DNA from: Acanthosoma haemorrhoidale
Lineage: Eukaryota > Arthropoda > Insecta > Hemiptera > Acanthosomatidae
Direction of reading: 5' to 3'
NCBI GenBank assembly: GCA_930367205.1
Contig: OV884009.1
Coordinates: forward strand, 34,605,841 to 34,669,840
Length of the DNA stretch: 64,000 nucleotides
The notes below the pieces were generated by a model that did not search any database, had not been told where the DNA came from, and saw nothing but the letters and a program-made list of their open reading frames with translations. Below are positions 10,900 to 23,240 of the stretch, piece by piece; the first letter of the stretch is position 1; each line of letters starts with the position of its first letter. The position numbers and the translations under genes were made by a program.

Positions 10900-11440
10900 A
10901 CAATAGAATTTTAGTCCGTCAATTTGAATTTGTACAGGGGTGGGGAGTAGCAAAGCGCTTGAATACCAAGTTCATCCATTTCTTGCAACAAAAAGTCCTT
11001 AAAACCGTAGTAAATACTCCTTCTTCCCCGCAGTTCCTCTAAATTAAAAAAAGTTCAGCTAAACACCAATCCAAGATCGCTATCTGGTATCACTCATTGG
11101 TACAATTCTTTTAGGAGATTGAGGTCTTCGAGATCTCGTGTAGCCAATGAGTCATCAGGCCAAGTATCCTTCCCATACGCCCTGATCGTCTGTGGCTCTC
11201 ACGCGCTCTTTCCTTCTCCACTGTTAATATGGTTGCAGGATTAGTGAGGGGAATCTCGCGCTGAACCCTGATTCCTTTTCAAAAGCTGGAGAGGTATCGA
11301 TCGAGGCTTCTTCGGCTTTGTATGACTGTGTACATTTAATGTATGCGTATTGTTAATAGTGTATTAATGAGAGCCCGAATGAAATATTCTACATATGGTA
11401 TGAATGAGATCGTTTAGTACTACTAATTGCCTTACGGTTT
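10900..11440 (+). mobile_element. Old, diverged Jockey-A-like copy
   Basis: The frame ending at 11042 contains GWGVAKRLNTKFIHFLQQKV followed by LKTVVNTP. This lines up with LWGTAKKSKIKRIQSFQSKV and LRTIVNAP in the 25 kb copy. Downstream, GATCGTCTGTGGCTCTCACG matches the GC-rich 3' segment, and GGTATGAATGAGATCGTTTA matches its tail, the latter motif duplicated at 11397 and 11438. Divergence is far greater than among other copies, so this is an older insertion or a sister subfamily. Confidence 0.7.
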
Positions 11441-13489
11441 GAATGAGATCGTTTAGTAATGATCATTTGTTTTTCTTCTATATAGTATCAAAAAAAAAAA
11501 CGAAAATAGAAAGATGCGAGTGATAAAAGCACTTTTTTGGCTTGGCATAGCTTTTAAAATGTTCATTTTGTGTTAAATGGGCTTTGTGTTAAAACATATA
11601 GTTGCCAGACGGCAGAGAATACCTTAACTAAAACTATAATTAATACGTGAAATTAAAACATCCACTTATTTATTTATATCTAGGACAACAGAAACAAAAA
11701 ACAGGCAACTAAATACTAATGTCTAGTGGCCCTTAAGGATAAAATGAATGCCTTAAAATAGTTGTCTTCTTTCTAGTTGAAACATTATGCACAAAACGTG
11801 TCACTAAATTATTGTTGCTTTCGAAATTTTCAAGAAAGCTTTGAGTGCTTTCTTTTAATGCCTTATAAATAACTCAATGCCAGCGGTATCTTGCATTCGG
11901 GAGATGGTAGTCGCTTAGGTGAATCTGTAATTATTCTTAGAAATGTATTCAGTATTCTCTACAGTTTAAGAAAGTTACAAGTACAGGTCATGCCCCAGGA
12001 TGGCGATGCATAGGTTCATAGATATGACAAGCATTTTACAGATGATTTATATTTTATGGGCAGCTTAGATGTTTTACTGTTATTCATATAGCCCGGGTAC
12101 TGACTGCTAATGGCTCAAATTATCCTCTCAGCAGGAGTGCATTGGAATAGTACCAAATCACTTTTCCAAAATCATCGTGCAACGTTTCAAATGTTAATAC
12201 ATAGTTACGCACTGAACATTTAATTTTCGTATAGTAGCTCTGAAAAATAACGATGAACAATTTATAACCACTAGGTGGGAAATGTGGGCCGTGCTGCCCT
12301 CCGTACTATTAATTAGAACCAAGATTCAGTAGAAAAATCCAACCTAGTCGGTTCCAAAGCTTCTTGGTGGGATATTTATTCCCTTTTTTCGACTTCATGG
12401 TCGATCACATTAAGTGAATTTGACCCCAAACGTTGTGATCAAACTGTTAGCAACATTTGGTACCTGACAATTACCTGATCTGATAAAAGAAAATTAGCTT
12501 GCAAATGTGCTAAGTGTTATAATTGTAATTTATTTCCTTTATATTTTCTTTCTCAAAAAAATTTCATTTATCAATACTTTATATTGCCATTATGTCGTTA
12601 ACTAGTTCAATTGGTTTAGTTTTTTTTTCTCCGCCATTTTAGTATAAAGTTGTATGTATAATCTAAGGTATGCGTATTTATTATACTTATTTATTTTTCT
12701 CCATGATAAATGTTTATTTGAAGAAAATTACAATCTACGCAGTATTGTCACCTACCCGCTTTCCTTTCTAACTCCTGGAAATATTTTTGTAAACATGTCT
12801 TGTTCATATTACTTATTTGCTTCTTGCTTGAAGCCCGTTAGCTACCTCAGCTTAGCATTGAGCTTATATCGTCTTTCTTTTATAATTAAGGTGTGTGTAA
12901 AATTTATTCCGGGACAAGTAGTAGCAAGGAGTAGCAATATGTATGTTCCGATGACAAATTCGTAGGCAAATAAAAATAACTATTACATCATAAAAATAAA
13001 ATTAGAAATGTAAAAAAAGTGTAAATCTCTGTAAGAAAAAAAAAATTATAAAATAAAAATTAAATAAAGCCATAGATGTATCCGCATACAAACAAAAATA
13101 CAATATGAAGAATTCTGCACGATACAATACGTCATTAAATAATAACCACCCTGAATAAATCAAAACAAACATGCAATACTAAAAACCAAGGAAGGTGCTA
13201 GCCAAACATCTATTGAATCGAAAATATGATACAATGAATAAATCGTTCCCAAACTAGCGAGCGTCTGGATGGTGAGGAGGTTTTGGAATAGTTTTGAATG
13301 TTCGTAACCATGAATGTTGAATATTAAATTACAGATGAATTTATTTCTTTGTTCAATAACGAATGTTTGTATACTTATATTTGTCATTTACTTAAGTAGT
13401 TATAAATTATAAAGTACTAATAGTATTGTTTAATTTAGTGGCAACACTGCCAGTAAAACTGTTAACCTTCTCTATCAGTCTGTATGGTG
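11441..13489. other. AT-rich stretch, no gene seen
   Basis: Open frames here (one of 103 codons at 12654-12965) have no recognisable domain and a composition like the surrounding non-coding DNA. No repeat family recognised. Confidence 0.55.
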
Positions 13490-14173
13490 TTTTTTTCTGT
13501 TATAACCAATATTCCAAGCCATATATATTAAAGACTATAGTCATGTTTATTAAAAACCATCCTACGTTTATTTCAACAATGAACCATGGCGAATAGTAGG
13601 AGGTAGAGAATTCTAGAAGGTAGTGGAGTGAGTGAGGACTAACTTCTCCATCTGTATGGAGCCGTTTTGTGGGCAGGAGTATAAAAGTTAGAAGGACGGG
13701 ACCTTGTTTTCCGGTGGAGGTTTGATAAGAATTGTGCAGAGTTTTATCATTATTATTTAAAATTATGGCTAAATATAGCGATGTGCTCAACAACCAGTAA
13801 GTCATCCGGCTTAAGACTATCTGTCGAGCTCAGGTAAAATTATTCACAAATTGAATATCGCATCAAAAGAGAACGCCGTAGAGAGGGTAGTGGATGCGGC
13901 AAATACATGAATAAAATGGGCTGAAGAGACAGGATGAAGTAGTGACTAACCAGGGCGAGGGATCAATTACCCCTGACACTAGACAAAGCAACCGCCGCTG
14001 GAGATATTGCTGGAGAACATTATGACTGGAGGCAGGCAGTCTACCTTCCAAGGCCAGGTGCCTTTCAACTGGAGCCGCTTGCTGAACCATTGTTTTAATG
14101 CCTCGTCTCTCCGCTCTCCTGTTAACTACCTCTTTATCTTTCTCTCTCTGTACTTTTCTCAAGCTGTTTCTCC

Positions 14174-14175
<2 letters not shown>
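13490..14175. other. Moderate-GC stretch with a TATA-like motif
   Basis: At 13679-13686 GTATAAAAG resembles a core promoter TATA box, preceded by GTTTTGTGGGCAGGA. I see no gene downstream to support promoter function. It could belong to an unrecognised LTR. Nothing else recognised. Confidence 0.2.
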
Positions 14176-14230
<55 letters not shown>

Positions 14231-14256
14231 TCTCTCTCTCTCTCTTCCTCTCTCTC
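14176..14256. repeat. (CT)n microsatellite
   Basis: About 80 bases of almost uninterrupted CT dinucleotides, broken only by short CCC and TTCC interruptions. It is long enough to be polymorphic. Open frames across it on both strands (Ser-Leu or Arg-Glu repeats) are artefacts. Confidence 0.98.
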
Positions 14257-17068
14257 GGGGTAATTAGTAGGCCCACAAGGATCAGCAACCTCACTGAGTT
14301 ATACCCCGGGTATTACAAATTAACTCAACGGATTTTTATTTGATGCTTAGCAATAAAGTGCGTAGTACTAGTTATTTATACACCACTTGAAATTAGAAAC
14401 ATTACCGTCGTGTACTTGTTGTTTATAATTGGCTTTCTATATATATTTGTCATATTGGTTTATTCACAACTGTAAAAAGATAATAAACTATTCAACCAGT
14501 GAATGAGACGGCCTCCTCGTATGAAGGATAATGTTGATGGAAGTTTATTTAAATTAATAAATCCAAACTAAAGTTCATCCGGAGTTGCTGTGCCCAGGTA
14601 AGTCTTGTGTTGCTAGTCCAAGTATGTGTGGATTCGGGTGTCCGTATAATTTCTTATGGAATTGTCTGTACAGAGGTATATTTCATGTAGGTACTTGCGT
14701 ATGGAATTTGTAAGTCTGTGTATAACACCGTATTCCTGACATCCGCCAATGATAACTCGAAGTAGTTTCGATTGAAATCTTTCTGTTGGTTTTGGTTGTC
14801 CCTTGGTTTTCTATACAACATTGAAATATTCACTGAAATGAGCTTTGTAAGTCTTTTTTTTTGAGACTGTATCCATTGCATAGTATCATAAGATTATTTT
14901 TATTACTTATAATTCTTATACTTATAATTTTTAATAATTAATTCTTGGAAATAAATTGATTATATTTGAAATAGGCGCTTCAAAAATTATATATAGCAAT
15001 ACCCCTAATAAGATTTACTAAACGTAGCAACCTATTACTCACTCCTAAAAACTATTGAAACATCCACACATATTTATAATTGCTTTTAACTGGGATTCTA
15101 TGCTCGTTGTTCTGTTCGTTTGATGTTTATTCAATAAGAAAATAGACGGTCAAATTTCTGTTAGGATCAAAATATGATTTGTAACTTTAATGACGCTTTT
15201 TAATCACAATTATTAATGCTGGATAATCAAATTGTATTAAGTTTATCCTCATTGACCACTCCGATCATTTCAAATTAGCCAATATTTACCTACTGTATTT
15301 ATTTTAGAACTGTGGGGTTCATAACTACTAAATTTGAAAATCCTTGTTATCTCTACGTCTGGATAGATATAGGATTCAATCTTATAACAGCTTGCAAGGC
15401 AATATACGACTGTAGCTAGGGTGTTAGAAAGGTATAGATACAAGATCGACTTTCCGAAGGTGATGTGTACACGAGGCGGTGTCAGCTCATGTTTACAAGA
15501 AGTCATCATCAGATTTCGGTTTCTAGCGCTAGAACAGTACAGAGAATTGGATCATATTATTCGGCAGACGATTCATCAAAGAGTGTTCCCTAGAGACGCT
15601 CGAAACTTGACTTCTTCATACCGTGCCACTCTACCTCAGTCCTCTCCTAACTGTCTGAAGCATGTATGGTTCGTACTTCAGCGACGAAGAATTAAAAACC
15701 TAATGTGTCTGAATACATTTTTTGGAGTATTCGAAGTGGCAGAAACTAATTCCATGCATCAGACACATTCGTATGGCCTACGTTGCATCTACTTCAACCA
15801 GCCTTCTTGAGCACCTACTAGTTTCTCAAGACGTCTAGATTCCTTAAAATAATACCCTTTATGCCTACTTGGTATCTAATGAAGATAATGATCACATCCA
15901 GCGATAGTAACTAATAATAGAAACCATTTTTTTGAGAATCATTATTTCAGCAGTTTTGAACTCAAAATCAATTCTAAATTTAAAAAAAATGTTGGTTAGT
16001 ATCAAATTTAATTCGAAAAATTTAAGGTAGTGGAATTGTTAAGGGAAGGGAAAGCCCCCGATATCTCTTCCGCTCATACTAACATACAAGCGGTTTCTGT
16101 TTAAGAGATATTTCAATCTCTTTAAAAGTTTCCAATGAAATATCTTGACATCTGTAACTGTTAGAAATGTAGTGTAAGCGATAATTGTTTGAAATTTTAT
16201 CGTCTTTAAAATGATATACAAAAAACAACACTTGAATTTTACCTACATACAAGTTAATACGAAAAAGCCAGAAAAAATAGCATAAATAAACACCCGGTAT
16301 TTTAACGAGCTAAATATTTGTGCATGAACAATATGGTGTTATAATGCAATAAATAACAATGGGTAAATAATTTTTTAGTTTTTGAAGGGGTGGGGGGTTA
16401 CAAACGTTAACAAATAAAACGTATTTTTTATTACCTTTAAGTCATTCTGATGATTCATAATTAAGGAAATCCTGTTTAGGATTCAAAATATGCTTTATTT
16501 GCAGTATTTTAAGCACTGCTTTAACCGATGCATGTGGAAACTCGCTCGCCCCCTCTGTGTGCTTCATGCTAGACGGTTAGGATTTGTTGATTTTTGGTGT
16601 TTAGCCTCATCCTCTTTGTATTATTGTTATAATGTTGTTTTTGATAAATATATTTATTCAGAGGGAGACCAATGAAACTATACGATACTCGTCAAGTTTG
16701 TTTGTGCAACCATGAGCAAATTCTGTATTTGATAATGTTTCTTTAAGAAACCAATGAGAGCCTCTAGTTTCTCTCAATGCCCGCCTTAAAACCAGGCCAA
16801 GAACAATGAGGGTAATCATTGAATGCATTCTTTCTTTACCCTAGTCTTGATATGCAGTGATCCATGGAATTTTTTCTCCGTGAGTGACTTATTAATAACT
16901 ATTATCCATTGTTTTTACTAATCTTGTAGTTTTTAATAAACTTCGCACCCTGTAAGAAAAGATAAACTGGCTACCACGAGGTAAAATGCTTTCTCAAGTT
17001 CCAATTTTCGTTAGAGAAACGTTTTGTTTGCTCGCAGTTATAAACAATTTAGACAATTTAAACCATAA
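14257..17068. other. AT-rich stretch, no gene seen
   Basis: Contains one 129-codon open frame (15421-15810, plus strand) with no recognisable motif. It is the longest unexplained frame in this stretch but lacks any sign of homology. The rest is AT-rich unique-looking sequence. Confidence 0.5.
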
Positions 17069-17149
17069 GTTCCCAACCTTTATTGGCGTACTGCCCTCTG
17101 TTGAAAAAAATACTCTCCGCCCCTTTTCAGATAAAAAACACTCCCGATC
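17069..17149 (+). mobile_element. Possible hAT-like terminal remnant
   Basis: GTTCCCAACCTTTATTGGCG followed by TACTGCCC resembles the start of hAT-type elements (CAGTGGTTCCCAACC). Only one end is present; the tandem array starts directly after. Weak call. Confidence 0.3.
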
Positions 17150-18220
17150 ATTCTGCCGGTTCTAGGATCTAAAAGGTTTTAGTACCCAATCAGAAAGGAT
17201 CTGTTAAGGACATCCTTAACATGACACTGTTAAATAACACTTTATCTGAAGAAACTTTAAAACAATCTCGTATGGATATTACTTTTTATCATATAATATA
17301 AATATAATGTATTCTTAGTGATGATTAACGAACCTGTCAATTGTTCGATGTTCTCCTAGTGTATAAAAGCTTTGCTGATTGAGCAGGGACATAAACACAC
17401 CGTGTGGTGCACTTTGCATTCTGCCGGTTCTAGGTTCGAGAAAGGTTTTAGTACCCAATCAGAAAGGATCTGTTAAGGACATCCTTAACATGAGACTGTT
17501 AAATAACACTTTATCTGAAGAAACTTTAAAACAATCTCGTATGGATATTACTTTTTATCATATAATATAAATATAATGTATTCTTAGTGATGATTAATGA
17601 ACCTGTCAATTGTTCGATGTTCTCCTAGTGTATAAAAGCTTTGCTGATTGAGCAGGGACATAAACACACCGTGTGGTGCACTGTGCATTCTGCCGGTTCT
17701 AGGTTCGAGAAAGGTTTTAGTACCCAATCAGGAAGGATCTGTTAATAGACACCCTTAAAATGACACTGTTAACTAACACTTTATCTGAACTTTAAAACGA
17801 TTTCGTATGGATATTACTTTTTATCATATAATATAATATAATGTATTCTTAGTAATGATTAACGAACCTGTCAATTGTTCGATGTTCTGCCAGTGTATAA
17901 AAGCTTTGCTGATTGAGCAGGGACATAAACACACCGTGTAGTGCACTTTGCATTCTGCCGGTTCTAGGTTCGAGAAAGGTTTTAGTACCCAATCAGAAAG
18001 GATCTGTTAAGGACATCCTTAACATGACACTGTTAAATAACACTTTATCTGAAGAAACTTTAAAACAATCTCGTATGGATATTACTTTTTATCATATAAT
18101 ATAAATATAATGTATTGTTAGTGATGATTAACGAACCTGTCAATTGTTCGATGTTCTGCCAGTGTATAAAAGCTTTGCTGATTGAGCCGGGACATAAACA
18201 CACTCTTTGGTGCACTTTGC
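17150..18220. repeat. Tandem array, four units of about 268 bases
   Basis: Unit starts (ATTCTGCCGGTTCTAGG) lie at 17150, 17418, 17687 and 17952, with the homology ending at about 18220, giving unit lengths of 268, 269, 265 and 269. Units are near identical except the third, which has more substitutions and small deletions. Each unit contains GTGTATAAAAGCTTTGCTGA (TATA-like) and GGTTCTAGGTTCGAGAAAGG (its second half resembles a pol III B box). Units 1/2 and 3/4 share a 63-codon open frame across the junction, broken in the unit 2/3 junction copy. The array may be a satellite seed or an internal part of a larger element. Confidence 0.95.
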
Positions 18221-18353
18221 ATGCTGTCACGTTCATGTACTGGTCAAAGATATTAAGAACAAAACTATAATGTACCAATACCTACTTGCTTGAAAGACAT
18301 TTGCAAGTATTTGTTAAGACATGCGTTCGACGATTTTTAGTGTTGTAGGAATA

Positions 18354-18437
18354 AACAACAACAACTTTATTATGGTGAAATTACAATCTGCCTCATTGGG
18401 CTATAAGTGATTGTGATAAATGATCTCATCCATACCT
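18354..18437 (-). mobile_element. Jockey-A 3' tail fragment
   Basis: Minus strand shows GAGATCATTTATCACAATCA, then CCCAATGAGGCAGATTGTAA, then AATAAAGTTGTTGTTG. The terminal GTT repeats match the copies at 48211 and 60050 and suggest the true 3' end carries short (GTT)n. Confidence 0.85.
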
Positions 18438-18516
18438 CTTCAGTGCATTCTTGTGAGTAATGTCCAAAGGGGCGGTGGTTGGTCCTCCACGCTACCTTAA
18501 TTTGCTTTTTTTTTTT

Positions 18517-18730
18517 TCAATTATAGATTCTCAATCTAATCTATTCTTATATCAGTCTTATATTTCCTGTAGCGTCGCTACATTATAAGACTAGTTACAT
18601 ATATAAGGTGTAATTTCGTACAAAAGTTATATAAGTCAATACCAGTACAATGATACACATTATACTTCTCTTGTTTGAATGGTTTTATAAGGTGAAGGGG
18701 ACTAAATTTGCCTTAGACCTATGCCCTATT
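18517..18730 (-). mobile_element. Family B Jockey-like LINE, 3' region
   Basis: Aligns in reverse with 41260-41460: shared blocks are TCCTGTAGC.TCGCTACATTA, GTA.AATGATA.ACATTATAC and the flanking T-rich tract. Only the 3' non-coding part is present and it is more diverged than the 41 kb and 50 kb copies. Confidence 0.65.
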
Positions 18731-21700
18731 GATCTCTTCAACGAATACCGATGGGTGGTATCCCCCGACCGGTCTTAAACCAATCATCAGATGTTTAGTA
18801 AGATAGTTGCTGAAAGTATACGTGGTTGTTTTAAGTTGAATTTCTGAACTATTAGGAGAAGGACAAATAAACAATCTGATCGATGCAAGACCTTACCTAT
18901 CCAATACCGTATTATTTTCTGTTCCTTAGTTCCTCATCGGAAAAAAAAACTCTAATCATGCTAAAAACAACCGAGGAACGTTACTTGCAAGAACCTGAAG
19001 TAAGAATGATGCCTCTACAATTTGAGATGAAGGCCGAATCCAGTAGACGATTCGGGACCGGACTCCCAGTTGCTGATGTCATTTATGTTAGATATAATGT
19101 GTACGATTATGTTAGATATAACCCTTGAAATATGTTCAATCAGTGTTATATAACTTTTTTTTCACTTTTTGAAACAACTCCGGATCAGATGTAGCATCAA
19201 GATATGTGAGGTTCACGCTTCATCTTTTCATGCTCTTACCAAACGCTTCCACTTCTTGTGAACCTTCATCTTAGAAAATTAAAAGGGTCGAGATTTCTAG
19301 AAAGTTACTTCTAAGTTCTTAGAAAGGAAACCTACAAAATACTTCTCAGTATCTTCGAACGCAGAAATGTTTTAAGTCTGAAATCTGATAAAATCACTTT
19401 TGTTAGCTTCTATTTGGAATTCTTTAGTGGAATTATCTACACGTTTTCTTTTATTCCTTCTAAAACCCCTTTTTACCATTCACAGCCGTATTCAAAACTT
19501 GCAACTACCTTGTATCGTTTTTTTTTTGGATGGGGGAGGGTGAGTCTCAAGTTATGTTTTGCACCTAGTGATATAAACAGCTAACTCTTAAAGTATCCAA
19601 CATTCCCTCTTCTATAATATTTACCATAATAAATAGCATTAGATTTAGCGACCGCGACCGACATTTCATATAAATATTTGTATAATATTCTTAATATCGT
19701 GTAATTATCTTTAAATTATTTTATAATAACAGATTGAACTTACAGCTGCAAATACTTGATTGCCAAATAAACAATAAATATACTGTTTTGAATCTATCAT
19801 TGGGTTATGAAACTATTGTAAAAATTATTAATAATTTAAAAAATATTTCTAAATATCAACTTTTGACTACTGTTTTAGAATAATAGATTTACATATATCA
19901 AATTGATTGATAACTCTAATTTGGCACTCTAAATTACAGAAATTATGTTTTTAGTTACCAGTTAACAATTAATGCTTAATTGTTTGTACAGGTTTTTTTT
20001 ATTATTTTTAGTATTAATGGGTTATTGTACTTGTAAATGTCCCAACTAACATCACATGATATTAATCGGGTCATCAATGACTATAGGAACCCTAATCGCT
20101 ATTACAGGGATTATTTTTAAATTTAAATTTCATGGAGTTGCTATTGATGGGGACTAATTATGACATAATTATTAATTAGTTTCAACTATATTAGGAAGAT
20201 AGCTGGCGGCTCATCGCCGTAACAGGTATTAATTGTTTAAACATGAAAAACGACTGAACAACCAATAGCTTATTGGAAAACATTATCTAGCCAGTCAAGT
20301 TCGTTGTATCATGTCAGACTTTCGGACCGATACGACCTGGTGGAATTTTTTTTTTTTTTTTTTCATGAAACTTCAAATACATCTAAAATCAGTAGTAGGT
20401 GAAACCGTTCCAAAACATTGAACATTTTAGCTAACAGGTTATTTTTTAATGTCTTTATGAAATCAGCACCAACATTTGGACTATTATATTGAGGGTGTAT
20501 TGTATGTATTTGTCTAAAATGGAAACGTAGTTAATTAACTAATATTCATCAGTTGAAATAACAACTGGCAAACAACTCAAAATTCAAGACAAGTTCAACT
20601 GCATACGATGAAATAAAAAAAAATAAGTTACAATAAGAAATTGATAAAATACCGCATACTGACAGAATTCATAAAAGATAGGCCGACAAACTAACGAACA
20701 AAATGGACGAACAAACGACACACTGCTCTATAAGATAGAAGAAAAGTGAAGAAATATAAAAGACAATAACTAAAACCAACTACTAATAATGACTGTAAAT
20801 GTTTTGGTTTTTTAGTCAATTCGACTTATTTGGGAAGAATATTATCCTAACATGTATCTAATATGAAACGGTATTTAATACATGCAGTATGGAGAGCAGA
20901 CAATTTATGAATACGCGCACCTTCTGTATGATTACTATCGAAGGGAGGGGGCTAGGTCTCCATATGTCAAGAACGGAAATATGATTATATTTTGGTCCTC
21001 CTGAATTGGTAATTTTACCTACATTTGACATAGATGGTGACGGATGCAAGAGCAAGTACAAGACCACAACTGGAAATACATTGTACATAAAGGATAATAT
21101 AATATATATACAATAAGTACTAATAATATATTATATATTATAGTATAAATAATATGTAAAATAAATAAGTACGTCTAATAAATACATGCAATATATTTAG
21201 TTTTAAAATCAAATCTATAAAGTTGACTGTATTATGATCCGATTGTTTTAGTTTTGATCTTAACAATACTTATAACACGATATTGTAATAAAAGATTTTT
21301 AACTTTGAATTTATGCTGCTTATTATATTTAGATAGTCCTTGTAAAAGTAAATATTTATAAATTTAACTGTAATTTAACTATAATAACATAAAATAAAAC
21401 ATATCACTTGATTTAAATTGCAATAATCAATTTAAATATTATTTTTTTATGTTGTTTTGTATTACTTTATTAGAACTTATTCAATACTGGCATATTACCC
21501 CAACTGGCGGAGATGCGGTTCGTTAGGTTTGTTAATAATATTATTTTCAAATTTATATAGTTATAGTATTAGTCATTAAAAATATAAACCCTTTGTAAAA
21601 CGTATTGATACATATAAGGATTTTTGTAAGTATTTACTTCTAACTAGAATGCTAGAACTTAAATGCCTGCTATGATATAATATCCTATATCTTGAAAATT

Positions 21701-22439
21701 GTTAACAGTCATTTAAAACAAATAAATTTTGCATTATTAAACCATTTAAAATTACAAATACTAATTGGAATTATCGATTCATGTTACAACCTTCATTTTG
21801 TCTATATGTATATTTGTTGAAAACATGAACTATAGCTTGCAATAGGTATATAAACAATCTACCACTCCGTAAGATTATTTGATGATTGTGATTATGAAAT
21901 TTCTGTGAAATACCAAGTGAATTGACGATTGTCCAAAACGTTGGAATTTGTTTATAAAAATAAATAGTAATAATTGTAAATAATTGTAAATAATAAGTAA
22001 TAATATGAATGAATTCTTAATCTCGATTAATGACGCTGTGCAATCAAATTGTAATTTTTCAATTAAAGATCTTCATAGTTTATTTATTTTTATTAGTTGA
22101 AGTGAAAATTGGTCTCTAATGAGAATTTGAAGTACAACACTGATATGCCGACGCACATGGAGACACAATACCACCTGATTACCGAATACACCGAATTTAT
22201 GGAATGTCAGACAAATATCAAGAAAAGAATCCTATTTATATACGTCCGAAATGATTATATTTTGTTAAAGATTTATTTTCCTACAATATTTACATTTTTG
22301 CTCAGAAGCACAATCAAAAGGTTACATGCTCGGTCACTGAAACCATATTCATGTTTAACCACATATTTATTATACTAGTAATGTATTTATCACCAATGAG
22401 GAATCATTGATAAGGACATAGAAACAGACGAAAGACGAT
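18731..22439. other. Very AT-rich stretch, no gene seen
   Basis: About 3.7 kb without recognisable coding or repeat family. It has a T run at 20346-20363 and several AT-only blocks (around 21090-21150 and 21400-21450). Short frames such as 18883-19128 and 22109-22378 show no known motif. Confidence 0.6.
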
Positions 22440-23240
22440 CTGCATCTGATGGCTGCATAGCCTTTTCTTTCGGGCTCGGCAACTATCAACAAACTTATAA
22501 GTTATCTGTCAAAGGTATTATTATTGTCTCAGAGCCGGCCAGCTTTAATATCTCTTAGCAGGGCTTTATAAGAGTGCTTATAAAGAAGGAAGCTGTATAA
22601 AGAGAGGACAGCCTATTTAGAGAATTTATCACCTCCGGGGGTAGGGGAAATGCCTGCAACGTGTGAAGTGGGGACGGGAAGGAGGGGAGGGTGCGAGGGT
22701 GGGAGAGCGGGCGGGAGGGTGGGGATAAATGAATAATAAATAAATAGTGAATATAGAGGAGGGAGGTGGGGATGAGACAAAGGGCCCGACATTCCTTGGG
22801 CTAATTGCAGCACCACCTGTACACCTGGCCGTGTGATAAATCACCTTGGAGCAGGCACTGTTTTCAAAACAGACCGCCGAGGGCCTCAGGCACTTCTTGA
22901 TCCACTCTATTCTAATCTCCTTATTACAGAACGGCTTACATAAATAACTTTATCCATTACTTACATGTATGGAAAATATAAGTACCTTCTTAGGGCTTAT
23001 CGCCGGGTCCTTTCATCCGGCCGAATTGAATAACATCCATCAGTGGTTTAACAGGCCTGCTACCCTAAATCCTGGCCGGACGGTCTTTTGAGTGGGTTGT
23101 GCTTCGGGAACCGTCCGTGGTGGTAATAGGCGGCTTCACCGCAACCTACCTCGTACCCAAACCACTTCGCCGGAATTTATAACCAATTTCTTGTAGGCAC
23201 TACTCCGAGATGGAAGCCCGTCACCAATACTTGCTTGGAT
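22440..23240. promoter_or_regulatory. GC-richer single-copy island with G-run tract
   Basis: The most GC-rich unique segment of the window, flanked by very AT-rich DNA. It lacks repeat similarity and convincing coding. It includes a G-rich tract (22670-22724) and the word AAACAGACCGCCG shared with the 7.4-7.7 kb island. A conserved regulatory element of a distant gene is one explanation, but only composition and uniqueness support it. Confidence 0.3.
22670..22724 (+). other. G-run tract, potential G-quadruplex
   Basis: Nine runs of three or more G lie within 55 bases, separated by one to seven bases (GGGG, GGG, GGGG, GGG and so on), then the sequence returns to AT-rich. This meets the usual four-run pattern for an intramolecular G-quadruplex several times over. 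The opposite strand is C-rich. Confidence 0.75.

Noticed and set aside
14007..14343. Open frames with Ser-Leu or Arg-Glu repeats
   Set aside because: Produced by the CT microsatellite at 14176-14256.
15421..15810. 129-codon plus-strand frame
   Set aside because: No motif recognised, and an opposite-strand frame overlaps its start. Could be tested by homology search, but not supported from sequence alone.
19990..20180. Possible nuclear copy of mitochondrial DNA
   Set aside because: AT-rich sequence with a few conserved-looking words, but no reading frame matched a mitochondrial protein.
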